Assembly (NCBI GenBank): GCA_001920415.1
Contig: MNJR01000047.1
Span: forward strand, 1 to 64,000
DNA: 64,000 nucleotides
DNA from: Acidobacteria bacterium 13_1_20CM_3_53_8
GTDB lineage: Bacteria; Acidobacteriota; Blastocatellia; Pyrinomonadales; Pyrinomonadaceae
Direction: 5' to 3'
The notes under the pieces were generated by a model. It ran no database searches. It saw only the letters and a program-made list of their open reading frames with translations, and was not told the origin of the DNA. Position numbers and translations under genes: made by a program. This document shows positions 1 through 9,237 of this stretch, piece after piece; the first letter of the stretch is position 1; every line of letters starts with the position of its first letter.

Positions 1-691
<691 letters not shown>

Positions 692-847
692 GTAAAATTT
701 ACTCGCCAGCAACACAAGGGCGAAGCGAGTTTCAAGCCACACGCGCTAGCACAAAGCTTGTCTTTGTCACTATTCGATTCTCAAAGCTCTCTTATCGCAG
801 AGAGCACGAGGAGACATTGAGTTCTCCTTGATTGATTTGACAAGTTT

Positions 848-964
<117 letters not shown>

Positions 965-976
965 TAATTTCAGATG

Positions 977-1016
977 AAGCCCGCTAGAGTGTTAAGCTCT
1001 CTGGCGGGCTTTATTA
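977..1016 (+). terminator. rRNA operon terminator
   Basis: An AGCCCGC...GCGGGCT stem extended by AGAG/CTCT, with a short TTAAG-containing loop, is followed by TTTATTAG. It sits 12 nt behind the 5S rRNA, where an intrinsic terminator is expected. Confidence 0.8.
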
Positions 1017-1036
1017 GTTTTTGGACAAGCATCAAA

Positions 1037-1139
1037 GAGCCGATTTTGGATTTGCGATTTTGGATTTTCGATTGAAAGCAGGAATAGCACTACTTTCATC
1101 GACGACCAAATCAAAAATCTAAAATCTAAAATCCAAAAT
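1037..1139. repeat. inverted repeat, GATTTTGG word family (copy 1)
   Basis: The left arm (1037-1073) is a tandem run of GATTTTGG-like octamers. The right arm (1108-1139) is its inverse (AATCTAAA/ATCCAAAA units). The central 35 nt are unique. The right arm ends exactly at the start codon of the next gene. Copies of the same family occur at 3360-3442 and 35322-35439. Confidence 0.85.
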
Positions 1140-3359
1140 GTGATGAGTTTCAGCACCTACTTCCGAGCTTCATCTTACGCGATGGTCGCGTGCGGCGCGA
1201 TGGCGCTTGCGGTGACTGGCGGCATTGGCGTGGCGCTGGCCGCAGCTTTCCTGCTCTTGCTTGTCGCTGCATGGAATCTGGAAGGCACGCGATGGCAATT
1301 GTCCGAGCGCATAGGGCTGGTCATCGTCCTGCTTTCTCTTCCGCTCTTCTATTTCGACTGGAACTATCAGGTAGGCGCGGGCACTGCGCGCGAGCGTGTT
1401 GGCGTGGCTGCCTTGGCGCATCTGATTATTTTCCTCTCTGCCGTCAAAATTTTTCAGAACAAGGCAGACCGCGACTGGGTCTTTCTCTATCTCATCTCCT
1501 TCTTTGAAGTCCTGTTGGCTGCGGGCTTGAGCATCAGTTCCATCTTCGTGCTAGTGATGGGCGTGTATATGCTCTTGGCGCTCTCGACCATCACAGCTTT
1601 CGAGATCAGAAAAGCGCAGCGCAACGTGAAGATAAGTGAGACAAGACTTTTAGTTCCGCCGGATTCTGCGCTCTTCAAGAGATTGAAGAAGCTGGATGCG
1701 AGGCGCGGCGCTGGCGAAGCAAGGCGGCTGCCATTCATCTCTGCGGCTCTTCTGTCACTCATATTTTTGTTGGCGATACCGCTCTTCTTCATAGCTCCAC
1801 GCTGGCAATCGAGCGCTCTTGCGCGCACGAACGGCGGACTGGCGGGCTTCATAGGATTTTCCGATAACGTACAGTTAGGCGACATAGGACGCCTTCAGCA
1901 AAGCGATAGATTAGTGATGCGCGTTCGCGTCGAGAGCCAGCCCTTTGAAGATCAAAAACCTCTGCGCTGGCGCGGTGTGGCTCTGGACGAGTTCACAGGA
2001 ACGGGCTGGCACAGGTCTCCTGCGGCTTCGCGTTTCGAAGAGAAAAAAGGTGACTCTAACTTTTTTCAGGTTGACGTGACCGACAGGGAAAGTTTGAATC
2101 GTCTTACGACGCAGACTTTCTTCATCGAACCCGTTGACACGCCCGTGCTCTTCGCAGCCCCTCGCGCAATAGCAGTGCAGGCTGCGCTGCCATACGTTCG
2201 CCGCGACACGGAAGGCTCGCTTTCGACGCGCACGCACGATCAGGAGCGGCTGACCTACAAAGTCTATTCGGACACTTTTGAGCCACCCGCCGAAGTTCTC
2301 AGGAGAGATAACGAGAATTACACGCGCGCAGAACTGCGCTACGTGCTGGTGCCAGCAAGTTTGGACGAGCGCATTGGCTCGCTTGCGCGCAAGGTGGTAG
2401 AACAGGCTGGCGCTACGAATCGTTACGATGCTGCGAAAGCAATCGAAGCGTACCTGCGCGACGAGAACAACTTTCGTTACTCGCTCGATTTGAGGGCTGG
2501 AGGCGCAGACCCACTTGCAGATTTTCTTTTCAAAGTGCGCGCAGGTCATTGCGAATATTTTTCGACGGCGATGGCCGTGATGCTGCGAACGCAAGGGATA
2601 GCCACGCGCGTCGTCAACGGTTTTCAGGCGGGCGATTACAACGAAACTGCTGGCGTTTACACCGTGACAGAAAGATACGCGCACTCTTGGGTTGAGGTCT
2701 ATTTCCCTGGGACACGAGCGTGGGTGACTTTTGATCCTACGCCCGCCGCAGGTCATCTTTCCGTTTCGCACGCAGGATTGGCTGCGCGGCTGGGACAATA
2801 CGCCGAAGCGCTCGACATGTTCTGGATGCAGTACGTAGTGGGCTACGACCGTCTTGAGCAGCGTTCGCTTGCCACCAAATTGCGGGACGGCATCTCTACA
2901 TACAGCCACGCCTTCTCTGCAAAGCTCTCTGCTCTGCAATCAAGTCTGAGAGATATAGGTAGAATCTTTACAGGCGACGATGGCGCTGCGGATTCAACTC
3001 TCGGCATAGCTCTTTTGATAACTCTCATACTTACTGCTTTCGCTCTTGCCTTCGCAGCCGTATGGCTCGTTCGCAGGGTGCGACGCGTGGGTTGGCGGCT
3101 GGCCTTCAGCCTACGGCGCGTCAATCAGACTCGCGCCTCAGTCGTAGAATTTTATGAACGTATGATTCGCGCTCTCGCCGCAAGAGGATTCGAGCGCGCG
3201 CCGAGTGAAACACCGCTTGAGTTCGCCGCCGCCTCAAACATTCCCGAAGTAATGAAGATTACGCGCGCTTACAACCGCGTTCGCTATGGCGGCAGAGATT
3301 TGTCAACAACGGAATCGTCTTCGATTGAAGAATGGATAGAAAGTCTGGAGACAGAATGA
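1140..3359 (+). CDS. TgpA-like membrane transglutaminase
   Basis: This protein of 739 residues has the TgpA/DUF3488 layout. A cluster of membrane segments occupies roughly residues 10-220, followed by a large extracytoplasmic part with a transglutaminase-like domain. One more membrane helix (about 620-650) leads to a cytoplasmic DUF4129-like tail. The catalytic triad is visible as Cys471 in GHCEYFSTA, His515 in YAHSW and Asp532 in FDPTP. Family members act at the cytoplasmic membrane, and one is essential in Pseudomonas; the substrate is unknown. GTG at 1140 and ATG at 1143 are adjacent start choices, neither with a clear ribosome binding site, because an inverted repeat abuts the start. It stands alone, with repeats on both sides. 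Confidence 0.85.
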   Translation: MMSFSTYFRASSYAMVACGAMALAVTGGIGVALAAAFLLLLVAAWNLEGTRWQLSERIGLVIVLLSLPLFYFDWNYQVGAGTARERVGVAALAHLIIFLSAVKIFQNKADRDWVFLYLISFFEVLLAAGLSISSIFVLVMGVYMLLALSTITAFEIRKAQRNVKISETRLLVPPDSALFKRLKKLDARRGAGEARRLPFISAALLSLIFLLAIPLFFIAPRWQSSALARTNGGLAGFIGFSDNVQLGDIGRLQQSDRLVMRVRVESQPFEDQKPLRWRGVALDEFTGTGWHRSPAASRFEEKKGDSNFFQVDVTDRESLNRLTTQTFFIEPVDTPVLFAAPRAIAVQAALPYVRRDTEGSLSTRTHDQERLTYKVYSDTFEPPAEVLRRDNENYTRAELRYVLVPASLDERIGSLARKVVEQAGATNRYDAAKAIEAYLRDENNFRYSLDLRAGGADPLADFLFKVRAGHCEYFSTAMAVMLRTQGIATRVVNGFQAGDYNETAGVYTVTERYAHSWVEVYFPGTRAWVTFDPTPAAGHLSVSHAGLAARLGQYAEALDMFWMQYVVGYDRLEQRSLATKLRDGISTYSHAFSAKLSALQSSLRDIGRIFTGDDGAADSTLGIALLITLILTAFALAFAAVWLVRRVRRVGWRLAFSLRRVNQTRASVVEFYERMIRALAARGFERAPSETPLEFAAASNIPEVMKITRAYNRVRYGGRDLSTTESSSIEEWIESLETE

Positions 3360-3442
3360 TTTTGGATTTTAGATTTTGGATTTTCGATTTAAAAGCTTTC
3401 CGCTTCTTCCAATCCAAAATCCAAAATCTAAAATCCAAAATC
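3360..3442. repeat. inverted repeat, GATTTTGG word family (copy 2)
   Basis: It fills the gap between the transglutaminase gene and rimO. The left arm (3360-3390) and right arm (3410-3442) are complementary runs of octamer units around a 20-nt apex. It begins directly after the upstream stop codon. It could form a long hairpin in mRNA or a cruciform in DNA. Confidence 0.88.
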
Positions 3443-3467
3443 ACTATGACTTTCACATCACGTTATT

Positions 3468-4820
3468 ATGAAAAAAATTGGTTTTATAAGCTTGGGTTGC
3501 CCTAAAAATCTGGTTGATAGCGAAGTGATGATGGGCGAGCTTCGCCAGTCGGGTTATGAAATTACTACGGACGCGAGCGAGGCGGACACGCTCGTGGTGA
3601 ACACATGCGGTTTCATCGAATCGGCGAAGAAAGAGAGTGTCGAAGCTATTCTGGAAGCCGCGCGTCTGAAAACGGAGGGGCGTGCCCGTCGCCTCATCGT
3701 CGCGGGCTGTCTGGTTGAGCGCTATAGAGATGAACTGCGCGCGGAGTTGCCGGAAGTTGACGCATTCATCGGCACGAATCAGATAAACGAGATTACAAGA
3801 GTTTGCGACGAGCGCACGGATACGCGCTCGCTTCCCATTCTGCCCATAGGCAACCAGAGCGCGACCTATCTTTATGACGAACGGGCGCCGCGCGTTCTGG
3901 CTACGCCCGCGCACTACGCGTTCATAAAGATTGCTGAAGGCTGCGACCGCCCCTGCGCTTTCTGTTTCATACCGCAGATGCGCGGCCATTTTCGCAGCCG
4001 TCGTTTCGGTTCGATTCTTAAAGAGGCGCAGGGGCTGGCAGCGCAAGGCGTGAAGGAATTGGTTCTGGTCGCGCAGGATTCGTCGCGCTACGGCGAAGAT
4101 TTGGGCAAGCAAGATGCGCTGGCGCATCTTCTGCGCGAGCTTTCTCATCTGGATGGCATAGAGTGGGTGCGCGTGATGTACACGTATCCTACGCACATCA
4201 GCGATGCATTTCTTGATGTTCTTGCGACGGAGCCGAAAGCCGTCAAATATCTTGACCTGCCTTTGCAACACGCTTCCGCAAACGTACTGAAGCTGATGCG
4301 ACGCGGCGGCACGCGTGCTAGCCTTGAAAAATTGATCGGTCGCGTGCGCGAGCGCGTTCCCGGCATTGCGATTCGCACAACTTTCATCACGGGCTTTCCC
4401 GGCGAGACGGAAGAGGATTTTGGGGAACTGCTCAACTTCGTTCGCGCCGTAGAGTTCGACCGCGTTGGCGTCTTCACCTACTCGGACGAAGAGGGAACGC
4501 CAGCCTTCCTTCTTCCAAATAAAGTTGACGCGAAGACTGCAAAGCGACGGCGCGCGGCGTTGATGAAAGAGCAGGCGCGAATTTCTGGACGAAGAAATAA
4601 GGAGCGCTTAGGTTCAACTGTCCGCGTAATCTTCGAGGGGCAGGCCGCAGAGAGCGATCTTCTATGGCAAGGTCGTCTTGAAACGCAAGCGCCGGACATT
4701 GACGGCTGCGTGCTAATCAACGACGCGCCGGAAGATTTCGATCCAGTACCCGGAAAAATTATCAACGTACTTATCACTGATGCGCACGACTACGACATCG
4801 TCGGACGAATAGTACGATAA
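3468..4820 (+). CDS. rimO: ribosomal protein S12 methylthiotransferase RimO
   Basis: This radical-SAM enzyme adds a methylthio group to the conserved aspartate of ribosomal protein S12. It has 450 residues, the normal family length. The N-terminal MTTase domain has the three cluster cysteines (Cys11 in SLGCPKN, Cys47 in VNTCGF, Cys81 in VAGCLVE). The radical-SAM cluster is Cys159/Cys163/Cys166 in EGCDRPCAFCFIPQMRG. A TRAM domain follows from about residue 375. SLGCPKNLVDSE and the IPQMRG type of signature favour RimO over MiaB. The ATG start follows the repeat with little spacer and no strong ribosome binding site. Confidence 0.95.
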   Translation: MKKIGFISLGCPKNLVDSEVMMGELRQSGYEITTDASEADTLVVNTCGFIESAKKESVEAILEAARLKTEGRARRLIVAGCLVERYRDELRAELPEVDAFIGTNQINEITRVCDERTDTRSLPILPIGNQSATYLYDERAPRVLATPAHYAFIKIAEGCDRPCAFCFIPQMRGHFRSRRFGSILKEAQGLAAQGVKELVLVAQDSSRYGEDLGKQDALAHLLRELSHLDGIEWVRVMYTYPTHISDAFLDVLATEPKAVKYLDLPLQHASANVLKLMRRGGTRASLEKLIGRVRERVPGIAIRTTFITGFPGETEEDFGELLNFVRAVEFDRVGVFTYSDEEGTPAFLLPNKVDAKTAKRRRAALMKEQARISGRRNKERLGSTVRVIFEGQAAESDLLWQGRLETQAPDIDGCVLINDAPEDFDPVPGKIINVLITDAHDYDIVGRIVR

Positions 4821-4943
4821 GGTAAAAGTAAAAAGGTAAAAGGCAAAAGTGTGGACACGCCTGCGGCGTGAATTAAAGATTAAAAAATCAGAGGCGAATG
4901 CTTTGTCCTAACTTTTGCCTTTTTACTTTTATCTTTTGCCTTA
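4821..4943. repeat. inverted repeat, AAAGGCAAAAGT word family (copy 1)
   Basis: The left arm 4821-4850 and right arm 4911-4943 are complementary tandem units of GGTAAAAG/AGGCAAAAG type. The apex contains a small hairpin (CACGCCTGCGGCGTG) and an AT-rich stretch also found in copies at 42682 and 62094. The left arm starts immediately after the rimO stop. Confidence 0.88.
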
Positions 4944-4966
4944 TAATAATTGTTGGAGGCTTGCAG

Positions 4967-5146
4967 ATGACGCTTAACCTGACGGATGAGGAGAGAGACT
5001 TTCTTCTTGAACTGCTTGAGGCCAGACATACGGCGATGATGCATGAACTTCATCACACGGACACGCACGATTACAGGCAGATGCTCGAACAAAAGTTGAA
5101 TCTGATGGAGGCTTTGCAGGAGAAGTTAAAGAACAAGCCCGCGTGA
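4967..5146 (+). CDS. small hypothetical protein (59 aa)
   Basis: ATG 4967 is preceded by GGAGG at 4955-4959, which decides this start over longer in-frame readings that would run through the repeat. The product (MTLNLTDEERDFLLEL...) is charged, helical and has no signal or membrane segment. It carries a His-rich stretch (HELHHTDTHDYRQ). Small helical proteins of this general form are common in Acidobacteriota, but I do not recognise a named family. It lies between rimO and pgpA. Confidence 0.65.
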   Translation: MTLNLTDEERDFLLELLEARHTAMMHELHHTDTHDYRQMLEQKLNLMEALQEKLKNKPA

Positions 5147-5217
5147 CCGACCTGCTTGACGCTGCGCTTTCTCTGGCCTGACCCCGCGAACATTTGTTAA
5201 CACGGCCTGCCGATTTC

Positions 5218-5832
5218 ATGATGAAGAGAATGAAGGAGACCAGCGACGAACTGAACCCGCAGATAGCTCATGCCACAGTTGCTGTCGCGCCGCGTAGTTT
5301 GAGTTTCAAAGACTATGTGGCTCTGGCCTTCTCGACATGGGGCGTGGGCTTTATTCCATTCGCGCCGGGCACATGGGGTTCTGCTGTCGGCGTGGGAATT
5401 TACCTGCTGTTGCGCTCGTACATCTCGCGCCCGATCATTTCTATTCAAAACCTCAATGCTGTTCAGGCGGAAGCTCTTAACACAACTATAAGCCTCTCTG
5501 CTGTGATGCTGGTCTCGTTCGTAGGCGTGTGGGCAGCGTCGCGCGCAGAAAAATTTTTCAAAAGAAAAGACCCGGGCGCTGTCGTAGTTGATGAAGTGGC
5601 CGGGCAGTTAGTGACGTTTCTGGTTATCCCGCTCAGCCGCGACTTGAACCTTTGGACAATCGCAGCGGGGTTCCTGCTTTTCCGAGCGTTCGACATCTGG
5701 AAACCTTATCCTGCGCGCAGACTCGAATCTCTGGAATCTGGACTGGGAATTATGGCTGACGACATAGTGGCGGGCGCGTACGCGGCTGCGGTTCTGTCCG
5801 TAATCATCTTGTTGACATCCTCCCCGCATTAG
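5218..5832 (+). CDS. pgpA: phosphatidylglycerophosphatase A
   Basis: PgpA dephosphorylates phosphatidylglycerol phosphate in the inner membrane. The family hallmarks are present: the N-terminal FSTWGVGFIPFAPGTWGS segment, the acidic motif DPGAVVVDEVAGQ, and the C-terminal FDIWKPYPARRLE with GLGIMADDIVAGAYA. There are four hydrophobic segments. The start is uncertain: ATG 5218, 5221 and 5230 are in frame, and none has a strong ribosome binding site. The last residues (after VLSVIILL) are encoded by an IS200/IS605-like right end, so the native C-terminus has been replaced by a few foreign residues. All catalytic motifs lie upstream of this. Confidence 0.9.
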   Translation: MMKRMKETSDELNPQIAHATVAVAPRSLSFKDYVALAFSTWGVGFIPFAPGTWGSAVGVGIYLLLRSYISRPIISIQNLNAVQAEALNTTISLSAVMLVSFVGVWAASRAEKFFKRKDPGAVVVDEVAGQLVTFLVIPLSRDLNLWTIAAGFLLFRAFDIWKPYPARRLESLESGLGIMADDIVAGAYAAAVLSVIILLTSSPH

Positions 5833-6115
5833 AAATGCGAGGATTCCATCTCGAAGGATGGTAGGTTCGTGCTTCATCTGGGAGCTATCTCCCTACGTTG
5901 GGGACTTCCCTCAACAACGCCCTAGTTAAAGTTTCAAAGAGCCGCACAGGTGACTTCCACAGGCTGATGGGCACTGTTAGCACAAAGCCTGTCGTATTGA
6001 ATCTGAGTGTAACACACGTTGAGGCGCACAGTTGAAAGCATGTGCGCGGTTGCCACAATTCATCTCCGGCATGAATGCACGGAGTCTTCTTGTGAGTTCT
6101 GATAAAATCGTTCAT
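5811..6115 (-). mobile_element. IS200/IS605-family right-end remnant (tnpB tail / omegaRNA-like region)
   Basis: GTTGACATCCTCCCCGC at 5811 and the imperfect hairpin CCCGCATTagaAATGCGAGG (5823-5842) look like the subterminal hairpin end of IS605/IS1341-type elements. On the minus strand, upstream of it, a short open frame (stop near 5885; ...LTRALLREVPNVGR) resembles the tail region such elements carry. No transposase domain remains. The 5833-6115 stretch holds no other gene. In intact elements this part encodes the omegaRNA, so a decayed omegaRNA is possible. The assignment rests on pattern recognition only. Confidence 0.45.
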
Positions 6116-6135
6116 CTGAGGGAGGAGTTTCCAAA

Positions 6136-6360
6136 ATGCAGGAAGAGAAAGACCCAAAGTCTGCCGTGAATATCAACGATTCGACCGAGAGTAAAGACCC
6201 CAAGTCAGACGCCACCAGCGCTGATACGCTGAGCGATGTGGAAGAGAGCGAGAAGACTTCCAAGACTACGGACAGCGAGACCGGCACAAGCTCGAACGCG
6301 CCGTCGCCCGATGGTCAGTTCGACGAGCCTACACGCCGCGACGATGCAGGGCCAATGTGA
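6136..6360 (+). CDS. small acidic, disordered hypothetical protein (74 aa)
   Basis: ATG 6136 follows GGAGG (6121-6125) at good spacing, which supports translation. The product is almost entirely Asp, Glu, Lys, Ser and Thr, with two DPKS repeats (KDPKSAVN, KDPKSDAT). It has no hydrophobic core and is presumably disordered and cytoplasmic. No family is recognised. It lies between the IS remnant and a repeat cluster. Confidence 0.5.
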   Translation: MQEEKDPKSAVNINDSTESKDPKSDATSADTLSDVEESEKTSKTTDSETGTSSNAPSPDGQFDEPTRRDDAGPM

Positions 6361-6365
6361 GGAGA

Positions 6366-6470
6366 ACAGTTTTCAGTTTTTAGTTTTTAGTTTTCAGAAA
6401 GGTACGAATCTAACGCTCGTTGCGTTCTGAGCATGTGCGTCTTTCACTGAAAACTAAAAACTGAAAACTT
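6366..6470. repeat. inverted repeat, CAGTTTTCAG word family (copy 1)
   Basis: The left arm (6367-6398) is made of TTTTCAGT/TTTTTAGT units. The right arm (6446-6470) is the complementary GAAAACTGAAAACTAAA type. The apex of about 45 nt differs from other members. It directly adjoins the nested palindrome that follows. Confidence 0.85.
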
Positions 6471-6684
6471 AGGAGTTACGCAGTTGACAGAAAAGCGTAA
6501 GCCTTGTCAGTACCGCCTGCGGTAGCGGGCGGGTCTGTTAGCAAAGTCAAAAGTAAAAAGGTAAAAGTAAAAAGTGAGAAGAAGCCAATCTTTTTATTTT
6601 CCTTTTGCCTTTTTACTTTTGACTTCTTCACCCGCCCAGCTTAAGCAGGCGGTACTGACCTGTTCGTTCAACTGCGTAACTCCT
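6471..6684. mobile_element. nested three-layer palindrome (MITE-like)
   Basis: Three inverted repeats lie concentrically. The outer layer is a perfect 17-bp pair (AGGAGTTACGCAGTTGA at 6471-6487, complement at 6668-6684). The middle layer is a GTCAGTACCGCCTGCGGTAG arm at about 6507-6536 with its inverse at about 6630-6659. The inner layer is AAAGTAAAAAGG-type arms (6545-6573 and 6590-6623). The whole sits between the small acidic gene and serA, ending 13 nt before the serA start. The layering looks like repeated insertion at the apex of an existing palindrome. Confidence 0.8.
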
Positions 6685-6697
6685 AAAACTATCTTTT

Positions 6698-8293
6698 ATG
6701 AAAATTTTTGTTTCTGATGATGTGAGCGAGAGCGGGCTTGAGCCGCTCTTAGCCGCAGGTTTCGCTGTGGAGAAGAGAACCGGGCTTACTCTGGCGGAGT
6801 TGCTAGAGGCGATCAGTGATTGCGATGGGTTGATAGTCCGTAGCGAGACGAAGGTGACCGCAGAGTTGATGGACGCTGCGCGTAGTTTGCGCGTGGTTGG
6901 TCGCGCGGGCGTAGGCGTGGACAACATTGACGTGGCGTCTGCTACGGCGCGCGGCGTAGTCGTGATGAACGCGCCGGACGGAAACACAATCACGACTGCT
7001 GAACATACAATCGCGCTTCTAGTTGCGCTCGCGCGGCGAGTTCCGCAGGGCAACGCTAGTTTAAAGTCTGGGAATTGGGAACGAAAAAAATTCATAGGCG
7101 TTGAGCTTCAGGGCAAAGTTCTGGGGATCATAGGACTCGGTCGCATAGGCCGCGTTGTTGCCAGCCGCGCTCGCGCGTTCGGAATGAACATCATCGCTTA
7201 CGATCCGTTCGTCGCTCCCGAACAGGCGCGAGACCTTGAACTTGAGATTGTTCCGCTCGATGAAGTATTCGCGCGCGCAGACTTCATAACCGTTCATACG
7301 CCGCTCACAGCCGAAACACGCGGTCTTATAGGCGCGGAAGCTTTCGGGAAGATGAAGCGCGGTGTGCGTATCATCAACTGCGCTCGCGGTGGCCTTGTTG
7401 ACGAGCGCGCTCTTTATGAAGCAATCAAAACCGAACGGGTAGCAGGCGCAGCTCTGGACGTTTTCGAGCAGGAACCGCCGCCCGCAGATCATCCGCTTCT
7501 TTCGCTCGACGAAGTCATAGCCACGCCGCATCTGGGAGCTTCAACGAAAGAGGCGCAGGAAGGCGTTGCAGTCACCGTTGCCGAACAGATGCGCGACTAT
7601 CTTTTAACGGGCGCGCTTCGCGGTGCTGTGAACGTTCCAGCATTGGGCACGCAGGAGTTGCACATCTTGCAGCCTTATACTGTTCTGGCCGAAAGCCTCG
7701 GAAGATTTCAGGCGCAATTGGTTGACGAAGCAGTGCGCGAAGTGCGTCTTGAGTACGCGGGCGAGATAGCGGAGATGGACGCCGCGCCAGTGACGCGCGC
7801 TTTTCTGGCAGGCTTGCTGCGCGACGTGAGCGCACGCGTGAATGTAGTCAACGCATTTTTAATCGCAGAAGAACGCGGCATCGCAGTGACCTCTTCTTAC
7901 AAGCGCACGGGCGGCGAATTTTCACCAGCGATTAGAACGAGCGTCGTCACATCGGGCGGCGAACAGACAGTTTCGGGCACGCTCTTCGGCTCCGTCGGAC
8001 AGGATGCAAAGGGGCGCATCACAGAGATAAACGGCTTTCACATAGAAGCTATCCCCAACGGCCACATGCTCTTGATGCGCAGCCGCGACGTTCCCGGCGT
8101 CATAGGTCGCATAGGCACAATCCTTGGCGAACGCGGCGTCAACATCAGCCGCTTTCATCTAGGCCGCAGAGAGCGCGGCGGCGAAGCAATCTCCGTCATA
8201 GAGATTGACGCGCCTCTAGACCGCGACTCGCTCGAAGCATTACGAGCATTCGAGCATGTTATTTCAGCGAGACAGATTGATCTTGATGCGTAA
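6698..8293 (+). CDS. serA: D-3-phosphoglycerate dehydrogenase
   Basis: This is the first enzyme of serine synthesis; it oxidises 3-phosphoglycerate with NAD. At 531 residues it is the long form. It has a substrate/NAD-binding dehydrogenase core with VGRAGVGVDNID, the Rossmann loop GIIGLGRIGRVVASRA, the NCARGG motif and a conserved HLGAST. An intervening ASB-like domain follows, then a C-terminal ACT domain (about residues 455-531: MLLMRSRDVPGVIGRIGTIL) that in relatives senses serine. The ATG is chosen from the family N-terminus (MKIFVSDDVSESG). No clear ribosome binding site precedes it, as a palindrome ends just upstream. Confidence 0.96.
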   Translation: MKIFVSDDVSESGLEPLLAAGFAVEKRTGLTLAELLEAISDCDGLIVRSETKVTAELMDAARSLRVVGRAGVGVDNIDVASATARGVVVMNAPDGNTITTAEHTIALLVALARRVPQGNASLKSGNWERKKFIGVELQGKVLGIIGLGRIGRVVASRARAFGMNIIAYDPFVAPEQARDLELEIVPLDEVFARADFITVHTPLTAETRGLIGAEAFGKMKRGVRIINCARGGLVDERALYEAIKTERVAGAALDVFEQEPPPADHPLLSLDEVIATPHLGASTKEAQEGVAVTVAEQMRDYLLTGALRGAVNVPALGTQELHILQPYTVLAESLGRFQAQLVDEAVREVRLEYAGEIAEMDAAPVTRAFLAGLLRDVSARVNVVNAFLIAEERGIAVTSSYKRTGGEFSPAIRTSVVTSGGEQTVSGTLFGSVGQDAKGRITEINGFHIEAIPNGHMLLMRSRDVPGVIGRIGTILGERGVNISRFHLGRRERGGEAISVIEIDAPLDRDSLEALRAFEHVISARQIDLDA

Positions 8294-8426
8294 GAACCAG
8301 AAATATCATTTCATGTTCCTTTATGATCTTGAATGTTTCAAATGGGCATCAGCTAGATTCCGGCCTTATGAGCTATGCGGGTTGACCGAAGAAGAGATTA
8401 AGATTGTCGAGGCCGCAACGCAATGA
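8286..8426 (+). pseudogene. 46-aa ORF ending in a methylase-like tail (EEIKIVE)
   Basis: The ATG overlaps the serA stop region and the frame ends at TGA 8424-8426, overlapping the next start as ATGA. The C-terminus (YELCGLTEEEIKIVEAATQ) closely resembles the last residues of Eco57I/TaqI-like adenine methylase-restriction proteins. The rest of such a protein is absent. I read it as a remnant that may still be translated and coupled to the downstream gene. A second, even shorter tail of the same type lies at 9238-9300. Confidence 0.45.
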
Positions 8427-8737
8427 CGCACACAGCCATCTCACGTAACGGCGTCACGATTAGATTAAATGATGAGCGATGGACTCATATCATGAGCCGC
8501 CATCCTGAGATGAATGGTCAGCGTGAGCGGGTGTTGGAAACGCTGGCGGAACCAGATATGATTCAACAAGGCGACTTCGGCGAATTGCTAGCAATCCGTT
8601 TCTATTTTCGCACGCCATTGACGGACAAATATCTCATCGTGGTGTACAGAGAAGCCGCCGCAGATGACGGATTTATCATAACGGCTTATTTCACCAGTCG
8701 GCCATCAACAGGGAGAGTGACGATATGGAAGCGTTAA
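8423..8737 (+). CDS. small protein, possible nuclease-toxin-like partner of DUF2283
   Basis: This product of 104 residues begins MTHTAISRNGVTIRLNDERW and contains HIMSRHPEM, a beta-rich core (ELLAIRFYFRTPLTDKYLIVVYRE) and ends YFTSRPSTGRVTIWK. Proteins of this outline occur next to DUF2283 genes in cyanobacteria and Acidobacteriota, and resemble the small PBECR/barnase-EndoU-like nuclease fold group; that function is not shown here. The ATGA overlap with the upstream ORF and the 13-nt overlap with the next gene imply one transcript with coupled translation. The conserved pair order suggests a toxin-antitoxin-like arrangement. Confidence 0.6.
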   Translation: MTHTAISRNGVTIRLNDERWTHIMSRHPEMNGQRERVLETLAEPDMIQQGDFGELLAIRFYFRTPLTDKYLIVVYREAAADDGFIITAYFTSRPSTGRVTIWKR

Positions 8738-8970
8738 AGATTCTAGAAAAACCTGATGTCATCAAATGGGATTATGACGAAGAGGCAGACGTACTCTATC
8801 TCTCTATAGGTGACCCTCAGCCCGCTCTCGGTGTTGACATCGGTGAAGGCGTCATCCTCCGTTACGATGAAAACCGCAAAGAGGTCGTCGGTCTAACCTT
8901 AATCGGACTACGCGCGCGTTTGTCGAAAGAGTTGGCAGATAACAGCCCGCTCAATTCGACACCGCATTGA
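8725..8970 (+). CDS. DUF2283 family protein (copy 1)
   Basis: This protein of 81 residues has the DUF2283 signature: WDYDEEADVLYLSIG, then GVDIGEGVILRYDENRKEVVGLTLIGL. The fold is a small beta-rich domain of unknown function. GGGAGAG at 8711 serves as ribosome binding site inside the end of the preceding gene. The tight overlap with the possible nuclease gene makes it a candidate antitoxin or regulator of that protein; this is inference from context. Confidence 0.85.
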   Translation: MEALKILEKPDVIKWDYDEEADVLYLSIGDPQPALGVDIGEGVILRYDENRKEVVGLTLIGLRARLSKELADNSPLNSTPH

Positions 8971-9004
8971 TGCGATTGTCGCGGCTTAATCGGAGACAGC
9001 AGGT

Positions 9005-9232
9005 ATGGCCCTCCAAAACTTAACTGAATATCTCAACATTGTTCCGGCAGTCATGCGCTCGCCGCATCGTTATCTCTGGTCGAGTTATGACGCCGAAGCC
9101 GATGTGTTGTATATCAACTTCAAGAAGCCTTCAAATGCTACCGACAGCGAATTGACCGACGATGATGTTATCATCCGCTACGAAGATGGCGAGATTATAG
9201 GATTAACCATCCTCCATGCCAGCACTCGCTAG
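9005..9232 (+). CDS. DUF2283 family protein (copy 2)
   Basis: A second member of the family, 75 residues, with SSYDAEADVLYINF and DDDVIIRYEDGEIIGLTIL. It is diverged from copy 1 and 35 nt behind it, probably in the same operon (GGAGACAGCAGG precedes the ATG). No separate partner gene accompanies it; only a methylase-like tail fragment follows. Confidence 0.8.
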   Translation: MALQNLTEYLNIVPAVMRSPHRYLWSSYDAEADVLYINFKKPSNATDSELTDDDVIIRYEDGEIIGLTILHASTR

Positions 9233-9237
9233 ATTGA

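Noticed and set aside
692-847. tRNA in the 23S-5S spacer
   Set aside because: No cloverleaf can be drawn; only small hairpins are present.
1911-2939. 342-codon minus-strand open frame within the transglutaminase gene
   Set aside because: It is an antisense shadow of a well-supported gene; no recognisable domain.
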